DNA of 64,000 bases from Rhizobium sp. NRK18 (GTDB taxonomy: Bacteria; Pseudomonadota; Alphaproteobacteria; Rhizobiales; Rhizobiaceae). A program made the position numbers and the translations under genes. Below, one piece after another: positions 36,712 through 45,399 of this stretch; the first letter of the stretch is position 1; every line of letters begins with the position of its first letter. The stretch spans positions 372,001 to 436,000 of the forward strand of contig NZ_JANFMV010000001.1 in assembly GCF_024385575.1 (NCBI RefSeq), written 5' to 3'. Under the pieces are notes generated by a model. That model had not been told where the DNA came from, ran no database searches, and worked only from the letters and a program-made list of their open reading frames with translations.

Positions 36712-37464
36712 GTGGACACAAAAGTTGACACCAGGCCGTCGCAGGATTGCAAGAATTGCAGCCTGCGCAAACTGTCGGGCCTCAGGCCGCTGTCGGTGCC
36801 GGAACTGAAGTTCGTCCAGGATTTCAAGTCCGGAGAACTCGCCTGCGATCCCGGCATGACGTTGATCGCCGAGAGTGCCTACAGCCCGCATCTCTACACG
36901 GTTCTCGACGGCTGGGGCTTCCGTTACAAGACGCTTGAGGATGGCCGTCGCCAGATCCTCAATTTTGTCGTTCCCGGAGATATGGTGGGCCTGCAGGGCG
37001 CCGTTCTCAAATACATGGATCACAGCGTCGAGGCCCTGACGCCCATGCGCCTGTGCGTGTTCGAACGGGAACGCTTCTTTTCTCTGTTCGAGCAGCATGC
37101 CGATCTGGCATTCGACGTGACCTGGATCGCTTCGCGGGAAGAATGCATCCTCGATGAGCATCTGCTGAGCGTTGGCCGTCGTTCCGCGCTGGAGAGGTCC
37201 GCCTATCTGCTGGCCTTTCTTTATTACAGGGGCCTCACCTCGGGTCTGATCTCGAAGGGCAGAGCACACCTTCCGGTCACGCAGGCGCTGATCGCCGACA
37301 CGCTCGGACTGTCGATCGTGCATACCAACAAGACCCTGAAGAAGCTCGCCGCCCGCAAGCTCGTGGCCTGGAAGGAAAAGGGGTGCGAAATCCTTGACGC
37401 CGACGGCCTCTGCGCGGTCGCACAATGGGAACCAAGAGCCGAAGCTGAACGGCCGTTCATCTAG
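36712..37464 (+). CDS. Crp/Fnr-family transcription regulator
   Basis: 250-aa regulator with an N-terminal cyclic-nucleotide-type beta domain (residues ~30-145, GRRQILNFVVPGDMVGLQ) and a C-terminal winged helix (~155-235, ALIADTLGLSIVHTNKTLKKL). The start is a GTG with AGGAGATCCC in front. A CxxC (Cys13, Cys16) occurs near the N-terminus, but the full Fnr cluster set is not seen. It is under an EcfG-type promoter, so it is probably a second-tier regulator of the stress response. Confidence 0.88.
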   Translation: MDTKVDTRPSQDCKNCSLRKLSGLRPLSVPELKFVQDFKSGELACDPGMTLIAESAYSPHLYTVLDGWGFRYKTLEDGRRQILNFVVPGDMVGLQGAVLKYMDHSVEALTPMRLCVFERERFFSLFEQHADLAFDVTWIASREECILDEHLLSVGRRSALERSAYLLAFLYYRGLTSGLISKGRAHLPVTQALIADTLGLSIVHTNKTLKKLAARKLVAWKEKGCEILDADGLCAVAQWEPRAEAERPFI

Positions 37465-37528
37465 ATTTTCTCTTATCTATTTGAATTGTAATAATAAAAT
37501 AAAAAGAAAAATTCTGCCGATGATTTCA

Positions 37529-37554
37529 GGAACCTTTAAAGAGCTCATCACGTT
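37529..37554 (+). promoter_or_regulatory. EcfG-type promoter for PRC-barrel protein
   Basis: GGAAC (37529-37533), 17-base spacer, CGTT (37551-37554), 80 bases before the ATG at 37634. An AT-rich stretch (37465-37515) lies just upstream. Confidence 0.85.
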
Positions 37555-37633
37555 TACCTCCTGTAACCGGTCGGAAAGACAAGAAACCTCCCAAGCCTGA
37601 CCGGATAGAGAGAGAAACCAAAGGAGACATCCC

Positions 37634-38170
37634 ATGTTTCGTGCACTTATTGCTTCGACCTTTCTGACCGCTGCCGTTGCCTTCCCGGTCATGGCGCAGA
37701 GCACCAACACCGACGCCGGCGCAAGCGGTGCCGCGACGATGGATTCCGGTGCTGCAACCGGCACCATGGACACCAAGCCGGCCGTTCCGGGCGTCGGCAC
37801 TGCCGGTACCGCCGATGTTACGGCTGACGCCCAGGCCAAGCCGATGATGAACTTGGAAGGCAAGGAATTTGCTGCCAACCAGCTGATCGGCACCTCGATC
37901 ACCGATGGCAACGATGAGAGCATCGGCGAAATCGGCGACATCATCCTCTCCACCGAGGGTGGCGTACAGTCCTACATCGTCAATGTCGGCGGTTTCCTGG
38001 GTATCGGCGACAAACCGGTTGCCATTGCCCCCGACCAGTTGACCATCATGGCTGATGCCGACGGCAACTTCTCCGTCAAGACGGCGATGACCAAGGAACA
38101 GCTGGAATCGGCCCCGCAGTTCGATGCGACCAAGTATCCGATGGATGCGGCCGCTCCGGCTACGAAATAA
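37634..38170 (+). CDS. Secreted PRC-barrel domain protein
   Basis: 178-aa exported protein. The signal peptide ends at AFPVMA (residue ~21). A low-complexity Ala/Gly/Thr/Met linker (~22-70) follows, then a PRC-barrel domain (~75-150, LIGTSITDGNDESIGEIGDI and YIVNVGGFLGIGDKPVAI). AAGGAGA precedes the ATG. Such proteins are frequent general-stress or periplasmic proteins of rhizobia with unknown biochemical role. It has its own EcfG promoter and a strong terminator, so it is a single-gene unit. Confidence 0.9.
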   Translation: MFRALIASTFLTAAVAFPVMAQSTNTDAGASGAATMDSGAATGTMDTKPAVPGVGTAGTADVTADAQAKPMMNLEGKEFAANQLIGTSITDGNDESIGEIGDIILSTEGGVQSYIVNVGGFLGIGDKPVAIAPDQLTIMADADGNFSVKTAMTKEQLESAPQFDATKYPMDAAAPATK

Positions 38171-38192
38171 CAATAAGACATTCTGACAATTC

Positions 38193-38220
38193 GCCGGCGT
38201 CGCAAGACGCCGGCTTTTTT
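38193..38220 (+). terminator. Rho-independent terminator after PRC-barrel gene
   Basis: GCCGGCGTC pairs perfectly with GACGCCGGC around a GCAA loop, followed by TTTTTT. The last T's are shared with the stop codon of the convergent kinase gene. Confidence 0.93.
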
Positions 38221-39259
38221 ATTCCGGCTTGGCGAGCGTCACGATCACTTCCGCGACCGTGCCGCGGTCGGTCTCCGGATAACGGATGCCGCTGCCGATG
38301 GTGTCGGCCATCGTCTTGACGATCTTGCGTCCAAGTCCGGTCGACGCGGCGCTCGGCTGGGCGGCATTGACCCCCACACCGTCATCTTCGACCGCAAGCC
38401 GGGCGGAGGTTTCGTCGCTCTGGTTGAACAGAACGCGGATTTCACCCTGCTGGCTTTCGGAATAGGCGTATTTCAACGCATTCGTCACCAGCTCGGTGAC
38501 GATCATGCCGGCGGAGACCGCCTTGTCGGCGGGTAGCAGGATGCGATCGACATCGATGCTGATCGACGTCGACGAGCCCTTCGCGGCAGTCGCGGTAATG
38601 TCCTTGACCAGTGCGTTCAAGTAAGGCTGCATCTCGACGTTGCGAACATCGTCCGTCGTGTAGAGGCTGCGGTGCATTCCGGCGATGGCCGAAATGCGGG
38701 CCTGCGTCTCTTCCAGCGCTTCCTTGACTTCGGGATTGCCGGAATTGTTGGCCTGCAGGCGCAGAAGACCGGCGACGAGCGCCAGGCTGTTGGCGACGCG
38801 ATGGTTCATTTCCGCGAGCAGGGCTTCGGCCCTTTCCTTGGCGAGCCGTGTTTCCTCGTCGGCGCGGGCCTTCGCCTCGCGCAACCGCGCATTGCTGACC
38901 GTCTGGTTGATCGCATCGACCAGAAGGGGGAAGAAATCCTCGCTGACGCTTTTCAGCACATAGTCGGATGCGCCGGACTTCAACGCATCGATGGCGATGC
39001 GCGCCTCGTGCGAGCCGGTTATGTAGACCACCGGGATGCCGATGCCGAGCTCCTGAAAGCGCTTCAGCATGTCGTGGCCGGTCATGTTGCTCAGGTAGTG
39101 ATCCAGAACGATCACGTCGAAAGACTGCTCGCGAAGGTAGCTGATCGCGATTTCCGGGTCATGCGTGTGCGTGACATCGTGACTCGCCCGGCCAAGATTT
39201 CTCTTGACCAAACTCGCGAGGGCAAGGTCGTCATCAATGTAGAGTATGCGTGTTTCCAT
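38219..39259 (-). CDS. Receiver-HisKA_2 hybrid kinase
   Basis: 346-aa soluble protein with the order receiver then kinase. The N-terminal receiver has Asp53 (VIVLDHYLSNMTG) and the pocket IDDD. After a helical linker (~120-150) comes a HisKA_2 domain with His153 (AEMNHRVANSLALVAG) and a HATPase domain (VTELVTNALKYAYSE, DDGVGV, STGLGRKIV). The ATG at 39259 is set by the domain start; the frame extends 21 codons further. Ribosome site is weak. HisKA_2 kinases often feed the PhyR system, and its location fits that, but no EcfG promoter was seen before it. Confidence 0.88.
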   Translation of the reverse strand: METRILYIDDDLALASLVKRNLGRASHDVTHTHDPEIAISYLREQSFDVIVLDHYLSNMTGHDMLKRFQELGIGIPVVYITGSHEARIAIDALKSGASDYVLKSVSEDFFPLLVDAINQTVSNARLREAKARADEETRLAKERAEALLAEMNHRVANSLALVAGLLRLQANNSGNPEVKEALEETQARISAIAGMHRSLYTTDDVRNVEMQPYLNALVKDITATAAKGSSTSISIDVDRILLPADKAVSAGMIVTELVTNALKYAYSESQQGEIRVLFNQSDETSARLAVEDDGVGVNAAQPSAASTGLGRKIVKTMADTIGSGIRYPETDRGTVAEVIVTLAKPE

Positions 39260-39360
39260 ATAAGCCGCTAGCGTCTGTCCTGCAGGGGCATACCCCTTGA
39301 CCGGTCTCCTCGAAGGCCGCACGTTAGCGCGCCGCGGATTGAATTCCTAGTTGCATGTGA

Positions 39361-40311
39361 TCAACGGTCAGACAAAAGTTCACCGAAAACGGATGAATTT
39401 TCAGAGGTGTCTCGCTTCGGCACGAGTACTCGCAATGCCTTCGGGTGAAGCTGGATAACAACCTCGCCTTCAAACAGCACAATTTCTCCGTCCATGACCA
39501 CATGGGTCTTGCGGCGGCTGTCGAGAAGCTTCAGGCTGACTTCGCGCGCCGACGAAATATCTATGTCGGGATCGTCGAGCCAGTGGCCCCTGATCAGGCC
39601 GAAGGAAAGCTTGATGAGCGTGCCGAAGGTGGCCGGCGGCAGCGTGTAGAGGCCGAGAATGCCTTCGTCGAGCCTGTCGGAATATGGCAGGTGACCGGCG
39701 CCATACATGTTGTTCGACACGGCCACCAGGCTGAAGCGGCCGCTCTTTTTCGGCACGCCGTCGCACAGGATCTGCATCTTGATGCGCGGCGCACGCCGGA
39801 AGACCGTCAGCGCGGCACGCATGCTCGCCAGGATCTTGCCGATGCGCGAGCGAAAGGGCAGCGATTCGCGCAGGCGGACCATCTTGGGGTGAATCCCGGC
39901 GGCGAACTGATGGATGAACGGCTTGTCGTTCGCGGTTGCAATGTCGACGCGCTTTTCCTCGCCGGTGGCGAGCGCCTCGACCGCGGCAAATATGTCGGTG
40001 GGAAGCTCCAGCGACTTGGCGAAGAAGTTCATGGTACCGGCGGGGACAACGGCCAGAAGCTTCTCATGCTTCCAGGCGGCGGCTGCGCCGAGCGACAGCG
40101 TTCCGTCGCCGCCGGCGACGATGATGCCGTCAAGGCGAGGGTCTGTCGTCACCCGTTCGACGGCCTCCACCACATCCTTGCCGGACGCCATGACGATTTC
40201 GACCTCATGGCCCGCCTCAGTGAAAGCGGTCTCGATATGCCGGGTGAACTGCTCGACGTCGATCGTGCGCAGCGTTCCGCCTGCGGCATTCACGATGGCT
40301 GCAAAACGCAT
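39361..40311 (-). CDS. Diacylglycerol/sphingosine kinase-like protein (YegS/DagK family)
   Basis: 316-aa lipid kinase-like protein. The nucleotide-binding motif GGDGTLSLGA and the PAGTMNFFAKSL segment identify the DAGK catalytic family; the C-terminal beta sandwich ends VQLHPKALRVLVP. It would phosphorylate a membrane lipid at the inner face. A GGAAC-N16-CATT sequence upstream (40390-40414, minus strand) is one base from the EcfG consensus, so stress control is possible but unproven. Confidence 0.87.
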   Translation of the reverse strand: MRFAAIVNAAGGTLRTIDVEQFTRHIETAFTEAGHEVEIVMASGKDVVEAVERVTTDPRLDGIIVAGGDGTLSLGAAAAWKHEKLLAVVPAGTMNFFAKSLELPTDIFAAVEALATGEEKRVDIATANDKPFIHQFAAGIHPKMVRLRESLPFRSRIGKILASMRAALTVFRRAPRIKMQILCDGVPKKSGRFSLVAVSNNMYGAGHLPYSDRLDEGILGLYTLPPATFGTLIKLSFGLIRGHWLDDPDIDISSAREVSLKLLDSRRKTHVVMDGEIVLFEGEVVIQLHPKALRVLVPKRDTSENSSVFGELLSDR

Positions 40312-40466
40312 GGCGGCTCCCCCTTGGTTCCCATGTCGCCGCCGGACACAATGCGGCGAGGGGCGACCATCTGGTACGCCCCAACCAAGAATGCTTCCGA
40401 TGGGGAATGGTTCCCCAAACGCTTAAATTTTCGCGGTCGACGTGATCGCTGCGACGTCAGCTCGTT

Positions 40467-41639
40467 CTATTCTCCGGCGTCGAGTTCGTTGTCCCCGATA
40501 TCCGGCGACAGGTCCTGGCTTGCCTCGTCGGTGTTTTGCCGGGTGAAACCCTTCACGCCTTCCGCCGTCGGCGAAAAGTCGCGGGTGATGGCCACCGGGC
40601 TTGTCACATAGGCGGTGATCAGTTCGGAGAGCGAGCGCAGCGCATGCAGATGGATGCGCTCATAGCCGTGTGAGGCGTCTACGCCGAAGGTGATCAGAGC
40701 GGTACGCACATCGGCGCCGGCCTCAAGCGCGCTGGCGGAGTCCGACCGATAATAGCGGAAGATATCCTTCTGGTAGCGGATATCGTTTTCCCGGCAGAGG
40801 TCGACCAGCTTCTTGGTCAGGTGATAATCGAAGGGACCGGTCTGGTCTGCCATGGCGATGGTGACGCCGAACTCGGAGGAGTTCTGACCGGGGGCCGAGG
40901 TGCCGTTGTCGACGGCGATCATGGAGGCCACTTCCGGGGTCAGCACCGAGGCCGCACCGACGCCGACCTCTTCTGCAATCGTGAACAGGAAGTGGATGTC
41001 GACCGGCGTGCGGACCTTTTCGTCCTGCAGGGCCTTCAGCGCGGCAAGTTCGACGGCAACGCCTGCCTTGTTGTCGAGGTGGCGAGAGACGATGAATCCG
41101 TTGTCGATGAATTCCGGCTGCGGATCGATGGCGACCATGTCGCCGATATCGATGCCAAGCTTTTCCAAATCCTCCGCGCTTCTCGACATCGCGTCGACGC
41201 GCATTTCGACATAGTCCCAGCCGATCGGCATCGTGTCGACTTCGTCATTGTAGGTGTGGCCGGACGCCTTCAGCGGCAGGATGGTGCCGCGATAGGAGCC
41301 CTTTTCTGTGAAGATGGTCGCCCGCGCGCCCTCGGCGAAGCGGGCGGACCAATGGCCGACCGGCACCAGCGCGGCCCGGCCGTTGGGTTTCAGCGCCTTG
41401 ATCTGGGCGCCCAGCGTATCGAGATGCGTTACCACGGCGCGCGCGCCCTGACGGCGAGATCCTTGCCTGACGGCGCGGATTGCGCCGCGACGGGTTAGCT
41501 CGGCTTCAAGGCCAAGCTTCTGAAGTTCCCCGGTTACATAGCGTACGATCGTATCCGTGTAGCCCGTCGGGCTCGGAATGGTGAGCAGGTCTTTCAAAAC
41601 CTTGATGAGATAGTCGCTGTCGATCGTCAGCCGTCTCAT
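40467..41639 (-). CDS. M42-family metallopeptidase of the NAGGN operon
   Basis: 390-aa M42 (glutamyl aminopeptidase/endoglucanase-type) metal-dependent peptidase. Metal-binding regions are VVTHLDTLG, RHLDNKAGVA, TIAEEVGVGA and the late HGYERIHLHA. It is the third gene of the asnO-ngg set, 9 bases after ngg, as in other bacteria that make N-acetylglutaminylglutamine amide; it may process or recycle that dipeptide (inference). The acidic C-terminal tail (residues ~370-390) is unusual. Confidence 0.88.
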   Translation of the reverse strand: MRRLTIDSDYLIKVLKDLLTIPSPTGYTDTIVRYVTGELQKLGLEAELTRRGAIRAVRQGSRRQGARAVVTHLDTLGAQIKALKPNGRAALVPVGHWSARFAEGARATIFTEKGSYRGTILPLKASGHTYNDEVDTMPIGWDYVEMRVDAMSRSAEDLEKLGIDIGDMVAIDPQPEFIDNGFIVSRHLDNKAGVAVELAALKALQDEKVRTPVDIHFLFTIAEEVGVGAASVLTPEVASMIAVDNGTSAPGQNSSEFGVTIAMADQTGPFDYHLTKKLVDLCRENDIRYQKDIFRYYRSDSASALEAGADVRTALITFGVDASHGYERIHLHALRSLSELITAYVTSPVAITRDFSPTAEGVKGFTRQNTDEASQDLSPDIGDNELDAGE

Positions 41640-41648
41640 GTGTCCTCC

Positions 41649-43454
41649 TCAAATTCCCGTCCGGCGCATGGCCTGCCGTACAGATTCCGGCATGGAGAGC
41701 GGAAACAGCAGGTCGATGAAGCGTTCGACGGTGGGTTGCGGCTCGTGGTTGGCAAGCCCCGGTCGTTCATTCGCCTCGATGAAGGCATAGTCGGCTTCAT
41801 GCGGCGACTTCACCATAAGGTCGATGCCTGTCACCGGTATGTCAATCGCGCGGGCCGCCTTTACCGCCGCTTCGATCAGGACCGGGTGCACCTCCTCGGT
41901 CACGTCATGGATGGTACCGCCTGTGTGCAGGTTGGCCGTTCGCCGCACCATGACTTCTTGATCTGCCGGTATGACGCTTTTCAACGAATAGCCGGCGGCC
42001 GCAAGTGTCCGCCGGGTTTCCGCATCCACCGGTATCTCGGATTCGCCGCCCGTCGCGGCGGCCCGCCTGCGACTTTGTGCGGCAATCAGTTCTGCGGCGG
42101 TGCTGCGTCCGTCGCCAACGATGATCGGCGGGCGCCGGATCGCGGCGGCGACCAGCCGATAGTTGATGACGACAAGACGCAGGTCCTGCCCTTCGATCAT
42201 TGCCTCGATGAGCACGTCGTTGGAAACCGTCTTCGCCTCGGCGACGGCTGCCGCAACCTCTTCTTCTGTCGTCAAGCCGATGGAGATGCCGCGCCCCTGT
42301 TCGCCGCGGGCCGGCTTGACCACCACGGAGCCATGTTCGACAAGAAATGCGCTGATCGCATCGTTGCCGGCGTCGCCGCTGACCTGCGGCGGTACCGTCA
42401 CACCCGCCTGTTCGACGATCCGCCGTGTGGTCGCCTTGTCATCGCAGATCGACATGGCGACAGCGGACGTCAGCTCCGACAGGCTTTCCCGGCAGCGGAT
42501 GGAGACGCCGCCATGCGTCAGGCGGAAAAAGCCGCCGCCGGCGTCCATGATGTCGACCTGGATGCCGCGTCGGCGCGCTTCCTTGACGATGATCGCCGCA
42601 TAGGGGTTCAGCCCTTCATCGGTTTCCGGCCGGGTGAAGAGCCGCTCGTTGATGGAGTTCTTGCGCTTGACCGAAAAGAACGGCACGCGCTGGAAACCGA
42701 GCTTTTCGTAGAGTGCGATCGCCTGCTCGTTGTCGTGCAGGACGGAGAGATCAAGGAAGCTCGCGCCGCGGGCGGCATAGTACTCCGCCAGCCGGCGCAC
42801 CAGCGCCTCGCCGATGCCCGGGTGGCGGGCCTGCGGATCGACGGCCAAGCACCACAGCGACGAGCCGCGTTCGCCGTCGTTGAAGGCGCGCGCATGGTCG
42901 ACGCCGGTCACCGTACCGATGATCTGGCCGGTGCGCTCGTCTTCGGCGACGAAATAGATGATCGCCCGCGCATCGCGCTTCGACCAGAAAAACTCCGGCG
43001 GCACCTGCACCATGGCCCGCGAGGCATAGATCCGGTTGATGGCGATCGCATCCTGCTGGGAGGTCAGCCGGCGGATGAAATAGCCCTTCGGCGTTCGTTT
43101 CGACGGGCGGTAACCGGCAAGATCGAGCCGATAGGTGTGCGAGGGATCGAGAAAGATCTCCTGCGGTGCGCTGGCCAGCAGCACATGCGGGTCGCGGACG
43201 TAAAGCGCGATGTCGCGGCGGTCCGCCTTTTCTTCGCGGAGCGCGCCGGCGAGCGCATCCGGACTGTTGAAGGTCTGGGCGAAGACCAGACGCCCCCAGC
43301 CGCAGTCGAGGGCAAAATCCGATTCCGCCTTCTGGTCCTCGTCGGGCTGCGGATGCGCGATCGGCGGCTTCAGCCCCTGATCGCGCATCCGCTTCAGCCG
43401 GTGTCCGTCGCGACCGCGCTGGTTCACGGGCGTCGTCTTCTTTGTATCCGACAT
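41649..43454 (-). CDS. ngg: N-acetylglutaminylglutamine synthetase
   Basis: 601-aa two-domain enzyme. A GNAT acetyltransferase domain covers ~100-275 (LWCLAVDPQARHPGIGEALV) and an ATP-grasp ligase covers ~320-600 (HGSVVVKPARGEQGRGISIG, FIEANERPGLANH). In S. meliloti the homologue joins and acetylates glutamine units to form N-acetylglutaminylglutamine, then amidated by AsnO to the osmoprotectant NAGGN (known). It sits 9 bases after asnO and 9 bases before the M42 peptidase gene, a compact operon. Confidence 0.94.
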   Translation of the reverse strand: MSDTKKTTPVNQRGRDGHRLKRMRDQGLKPPIAHPQPDEDQKAESDFALDCGWGRLVFAQTFNSPDALAGALREEKADRRDIALYVRDPHVLLASAPQEIFLDPSHTYRLDLAGYRPSKRTPKGYFIRRLTSQQDAIAINRIYASRAMVQVPPEFFWSKRDARAIIYFVAEDERTGQIIGTVTGVDHARAFNDGERGSSLWCLAVDPQARHPGIGEALVRRLAEYYAARGASFLDLSVLHDNEQAIALYEKLGFQRVPFFSVKRKNSINERLFTRPETDEGLNPYAAIIVKEARRRGIQVDIMDAGGGFFRLTHGGVSIRCRESLSELTSAVAMSICDDKATTRRIVEQAGVTVPPQVSGDAGNDAISAFLVEHGSVVVKPARGEQGRGISIGLTTEEEVAAAVAEAKTVSNDVLIEAMIEGQDLRLVVINYRLVAAAIRRPPIIVGDGRSTAAELIAAQSRRRAAATGGESEIPVDAETRRTLAAAGYSLKSVIPADQEVMVRRTANLHTGGTIHDVTEEVHPVLIEAAVKAARAIDIPVTGIDLMVKSPHEADYAFIEANERPGLANHEPQPTVERFIDLLFPLSMPESVRQAMRRTGI

Positions 43455-43463
43455 GTCTGCACC

Positions 43464-45239
43464 TCAGATGTCGTGGGCCTGCAGCCACATTTCGAGGAGG
43501 GCGGCCTGCCACAGTTCCGAACCGCGCAGCGGCGTGATGTGGGCTGCGGGGTCGGCGAAGAGCTGGTCGAGCCACTGCTTCTGGAAGAGACCGCGCTCGC
43601 GTGCCTTCTGCGAGGTCAGGGCGTCGCGCACCATGTCGAGGAACGGACCCTGGATGTATTTGAGCTGCGGGACGGGGAAGTAGCCCTTCTTGCGGTCGAT
43701 CACTTCGCTCGGGATCACCTGGCGGGCGGCGTCCTTGAGGATGCCCTTGCCCTGGTCGGCGAGCTTCAGTTCCGGCGGAACGGTGGCGGCCAGTTCGACG
43801 AGTTCGTGGTCGAGGAAGGGCACGCGGGCCTCGAGGCCCCAGGCCATCGTCATGTTGTCGACGCGCTTGACCGGATCATCGACCAGCATCACCTGCGAAT
43901 CGAGGCGCAGGGCACGATCGACGGGCGTGGCTGCACCGGACATCATCAGATGGTCGCGCACCAGCTCGAAGCTTTCGTCGCGGTCGGCCATCCATTCGCC
44001 CGACAGCTGCGTGGCCAACGTCTCATGGCTGCGGTCGAAGAATACCTTGCCGTAATCGCCGACGACATCGTTGGAGCCCATCAGCGGCGGATACCAGTGA
44101 TAGCCGGCAAACACTTCGTCGGCGCCCTGGCCGGACTGGACGACCTTGATGTGCTTGGAGACTTCGCGCGACAGCAGGTAGAAGCCGATATTGTCATAGG
44201 AGACCATCGGTTCCGACTGGGCGCGGATCGTGTCGGGCAGATGACCCATCAGGTCTTCTGCCGGAACGAAGATCTTGTGGTGATCCGTTTCGAAGCGCTT
44301 GGCGATCAGGTCGGAATAGACGAACTCGTCGCCCTTCTCTCCGTTTGCTTCTTCAAAGCCGATGGAGAAGGTCATCAGGTCCTTCTGACCTTCTTCCGCA
44401 AGCAGGCCGACGATCAGGCTGGAATCGACGCCCCCCGACAGCAGGACGCCGACCGGTACGTCGGCCACCATGCGGCGGCGTACGGCGACGCGAAGGGCTT
44501 CCAGCACGCGCTCGCGCCACTGTTCGCGGGAAAGGCCGCTGTCTTCCTCGCGGCGCTCATAGACCGGCTGCCAGTAGCGGCGCTCGCGGCTCGTGCCGTC
44601 CTGCTCGATCCGGCGGACGGTCGCCGGCGGCAGCTTGCGCACGCCCTTGAGGATCGTGCGCGGCGGCGGCACGACGGCGTGAAAGCTCATGTAGTTGTGG
44701 AGCGCGGCCTTGTCGATGCCGGTGTCGATGTCGCCACCGGCAACCAGTGCCGGAAGGCTGGAGGCAAAGCGCAGGCGCTTGCCGTCTTCGGAAATGTAGA
44801 AGGGCTTGATGCCGAAGCGGTCGCGCGCCAGCGTCACGGCGCCCGTGTCGCGCTCGTGGATGGCGAAGGCGAACATGCCGTGAAGGCGGTCGACGCAGGC
44901 CTCGCCCCACTTGTGGAAGGCCTTGAGGATGACCTCGGTGTCGCCTTCGGAAAAGAAGCGGTAGCCGGCTTCCTGCAGTTCCTTGCGCAGCTCGGGGTAG
45001 TTGTAGATGCAGCCGTTGAATGTGATGGTCAGGCCGAGATCGGGGTCCGTCATCGGCTGGGCGGCCTTTTCGGAAAGATCGATGATCTTCAGCCGCCTGT
45101 GGCCGAAGGCTATCCGTCCTCTCGACACCACACCTGCACCATCCGGACCACGAGGTGCCAGCACCTCCATCATCCTGCCGACAGCCGAGGCATTGGCAAA
45201 CGAATCATCAAAACGGACTTCTCCGGCAATTCCACACAT
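43464..45239 (-). CDS. asnO: N-acetylglutaminylglutamine amidotransferase (asparagine synthase-like)
   Basis: 591-aa asparagine-synthetase-type enzyme. The glutaminase nucleophile is Cys2 (MCGIAGEVRF). The N-terminal class II amidotransferase domain covers ~1-210 and the synthetase domain follows with the ATP loop VLLSGGVDSSLIVG. Beside ngg it makes the terminal amide of NAGGN, the osmoprotectant of rhizobia and pseudomonads, rather than asparagine. It is the first gene of the operon, with an EcfG-type promoter about 92 bases upstream, consistent with stress induction. Confidence 0.94.
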   Translation of the reverse strand: MCGIAGEVRFDDSFANASAVGRMMEVLAPRGPDGAGVVSRGRIAFGHRRLKIIDLSEKAAQPMTDPDLGLTITFNGCIYNYPELRKELQEAGYRFFSEGDTEVILKAFHKWGEACVDRLHGMFAFAIHERDTGAVTLARDRFGIKPFYISEDGKRLRFASSLPALVAGGDIDTGIDKAALHNYMSFHAVVPPPRTILKGVRKLPPATVRRIEQDGTSRERRYWQPVYERREEDSGLSREQWRERVLEALRVAVRRRMVADVPVGVLLSGGVDSSLIVGLLAEEGQKDLMTFSIGFEEANGEKGDEFVYSDLIAKRFETDHHKIFVPAEDLMGHLPDTIRAQSEPMVSYDNIGFYLLSREVSKHIKVVQSGQGADEVFAGYHWYPPLMGSNDVVGDYGKVFFDRSHETLATQLSGEWMADRDESFELVRDHLMMSGAATPVDRALRLDSQVMLVDDPVKRVDNMTMAWGLEARVPFLDHELVELAATVPPELKLADQGKGILKDAARQVIPSEVIDRKKGYFPVPQLKYIQGPFLDMVRDALTSQKARERGLFQKQWLDQLFADPAAHITPLRGSELWQAALLEMWLQAHDI

Positions 45240-45296
45240 AACGGTGACACCTTCCTGTTCTGCAGGGCTGTCGACCCTGCGCTGTTGCAGTCAAAA

Positions 45297-45325
45297 CAAA
45301 AAAGGCGCGGACCAAGCCGCGCCTT
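45297..45325 (-). terminator. Terminator-like hairpin upstream of asnO
   Basis: On the minus strand AAGGCGCGG (45325-45317) and CCGCGCCTT (45310-45302) pair perfectly across a 6-base loop and continue into a T-run (45303-45298). It lies beyond the TRAP transporter operon, which it could end, but also exactly where a transcript from the EcfG promoter at 45331 would begin. Confidence 0.85.
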
Positions 45326-45330
45326 CTGGT

Positions 45331-45355
45331 AACGGGTTTCTATAGAAAGAGTTCC
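45331..45355 (-). promoter_or_regulatory. EcfG-type promoter for asnO-ngg-M42 operon
   Basis: On the minus strand GGAAC (45355-45351), 16-base spacer, CGTT (45334-45331). The expected start point is about 6-8 bases further, at the foot of the hairpin. Confidence 0.82.
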
Positions 45356-45399
45356 CCGAATTCAAATTTCGGCGGGAACTTTTCCGGATTGCGCTTCGG

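Noticed and set aside
40390..40414. Possible EcfG promoter before the DAGK-like gene (GGAAC-N16-CATT, minus)
   Set aside because: One base off the conserved CGTT; kept out of the promoter list because such near matches are expected by chance.
41640..45332. 1230-codon open frame on the plus strand
   Set aside because: It is antisense to asnO and ngg, whose proteins are full length with clear catalytic motifs; its own translation is low-complexity Arg/Asp/His-rich with no domain. GC-rich codon use opens the opposite frame.
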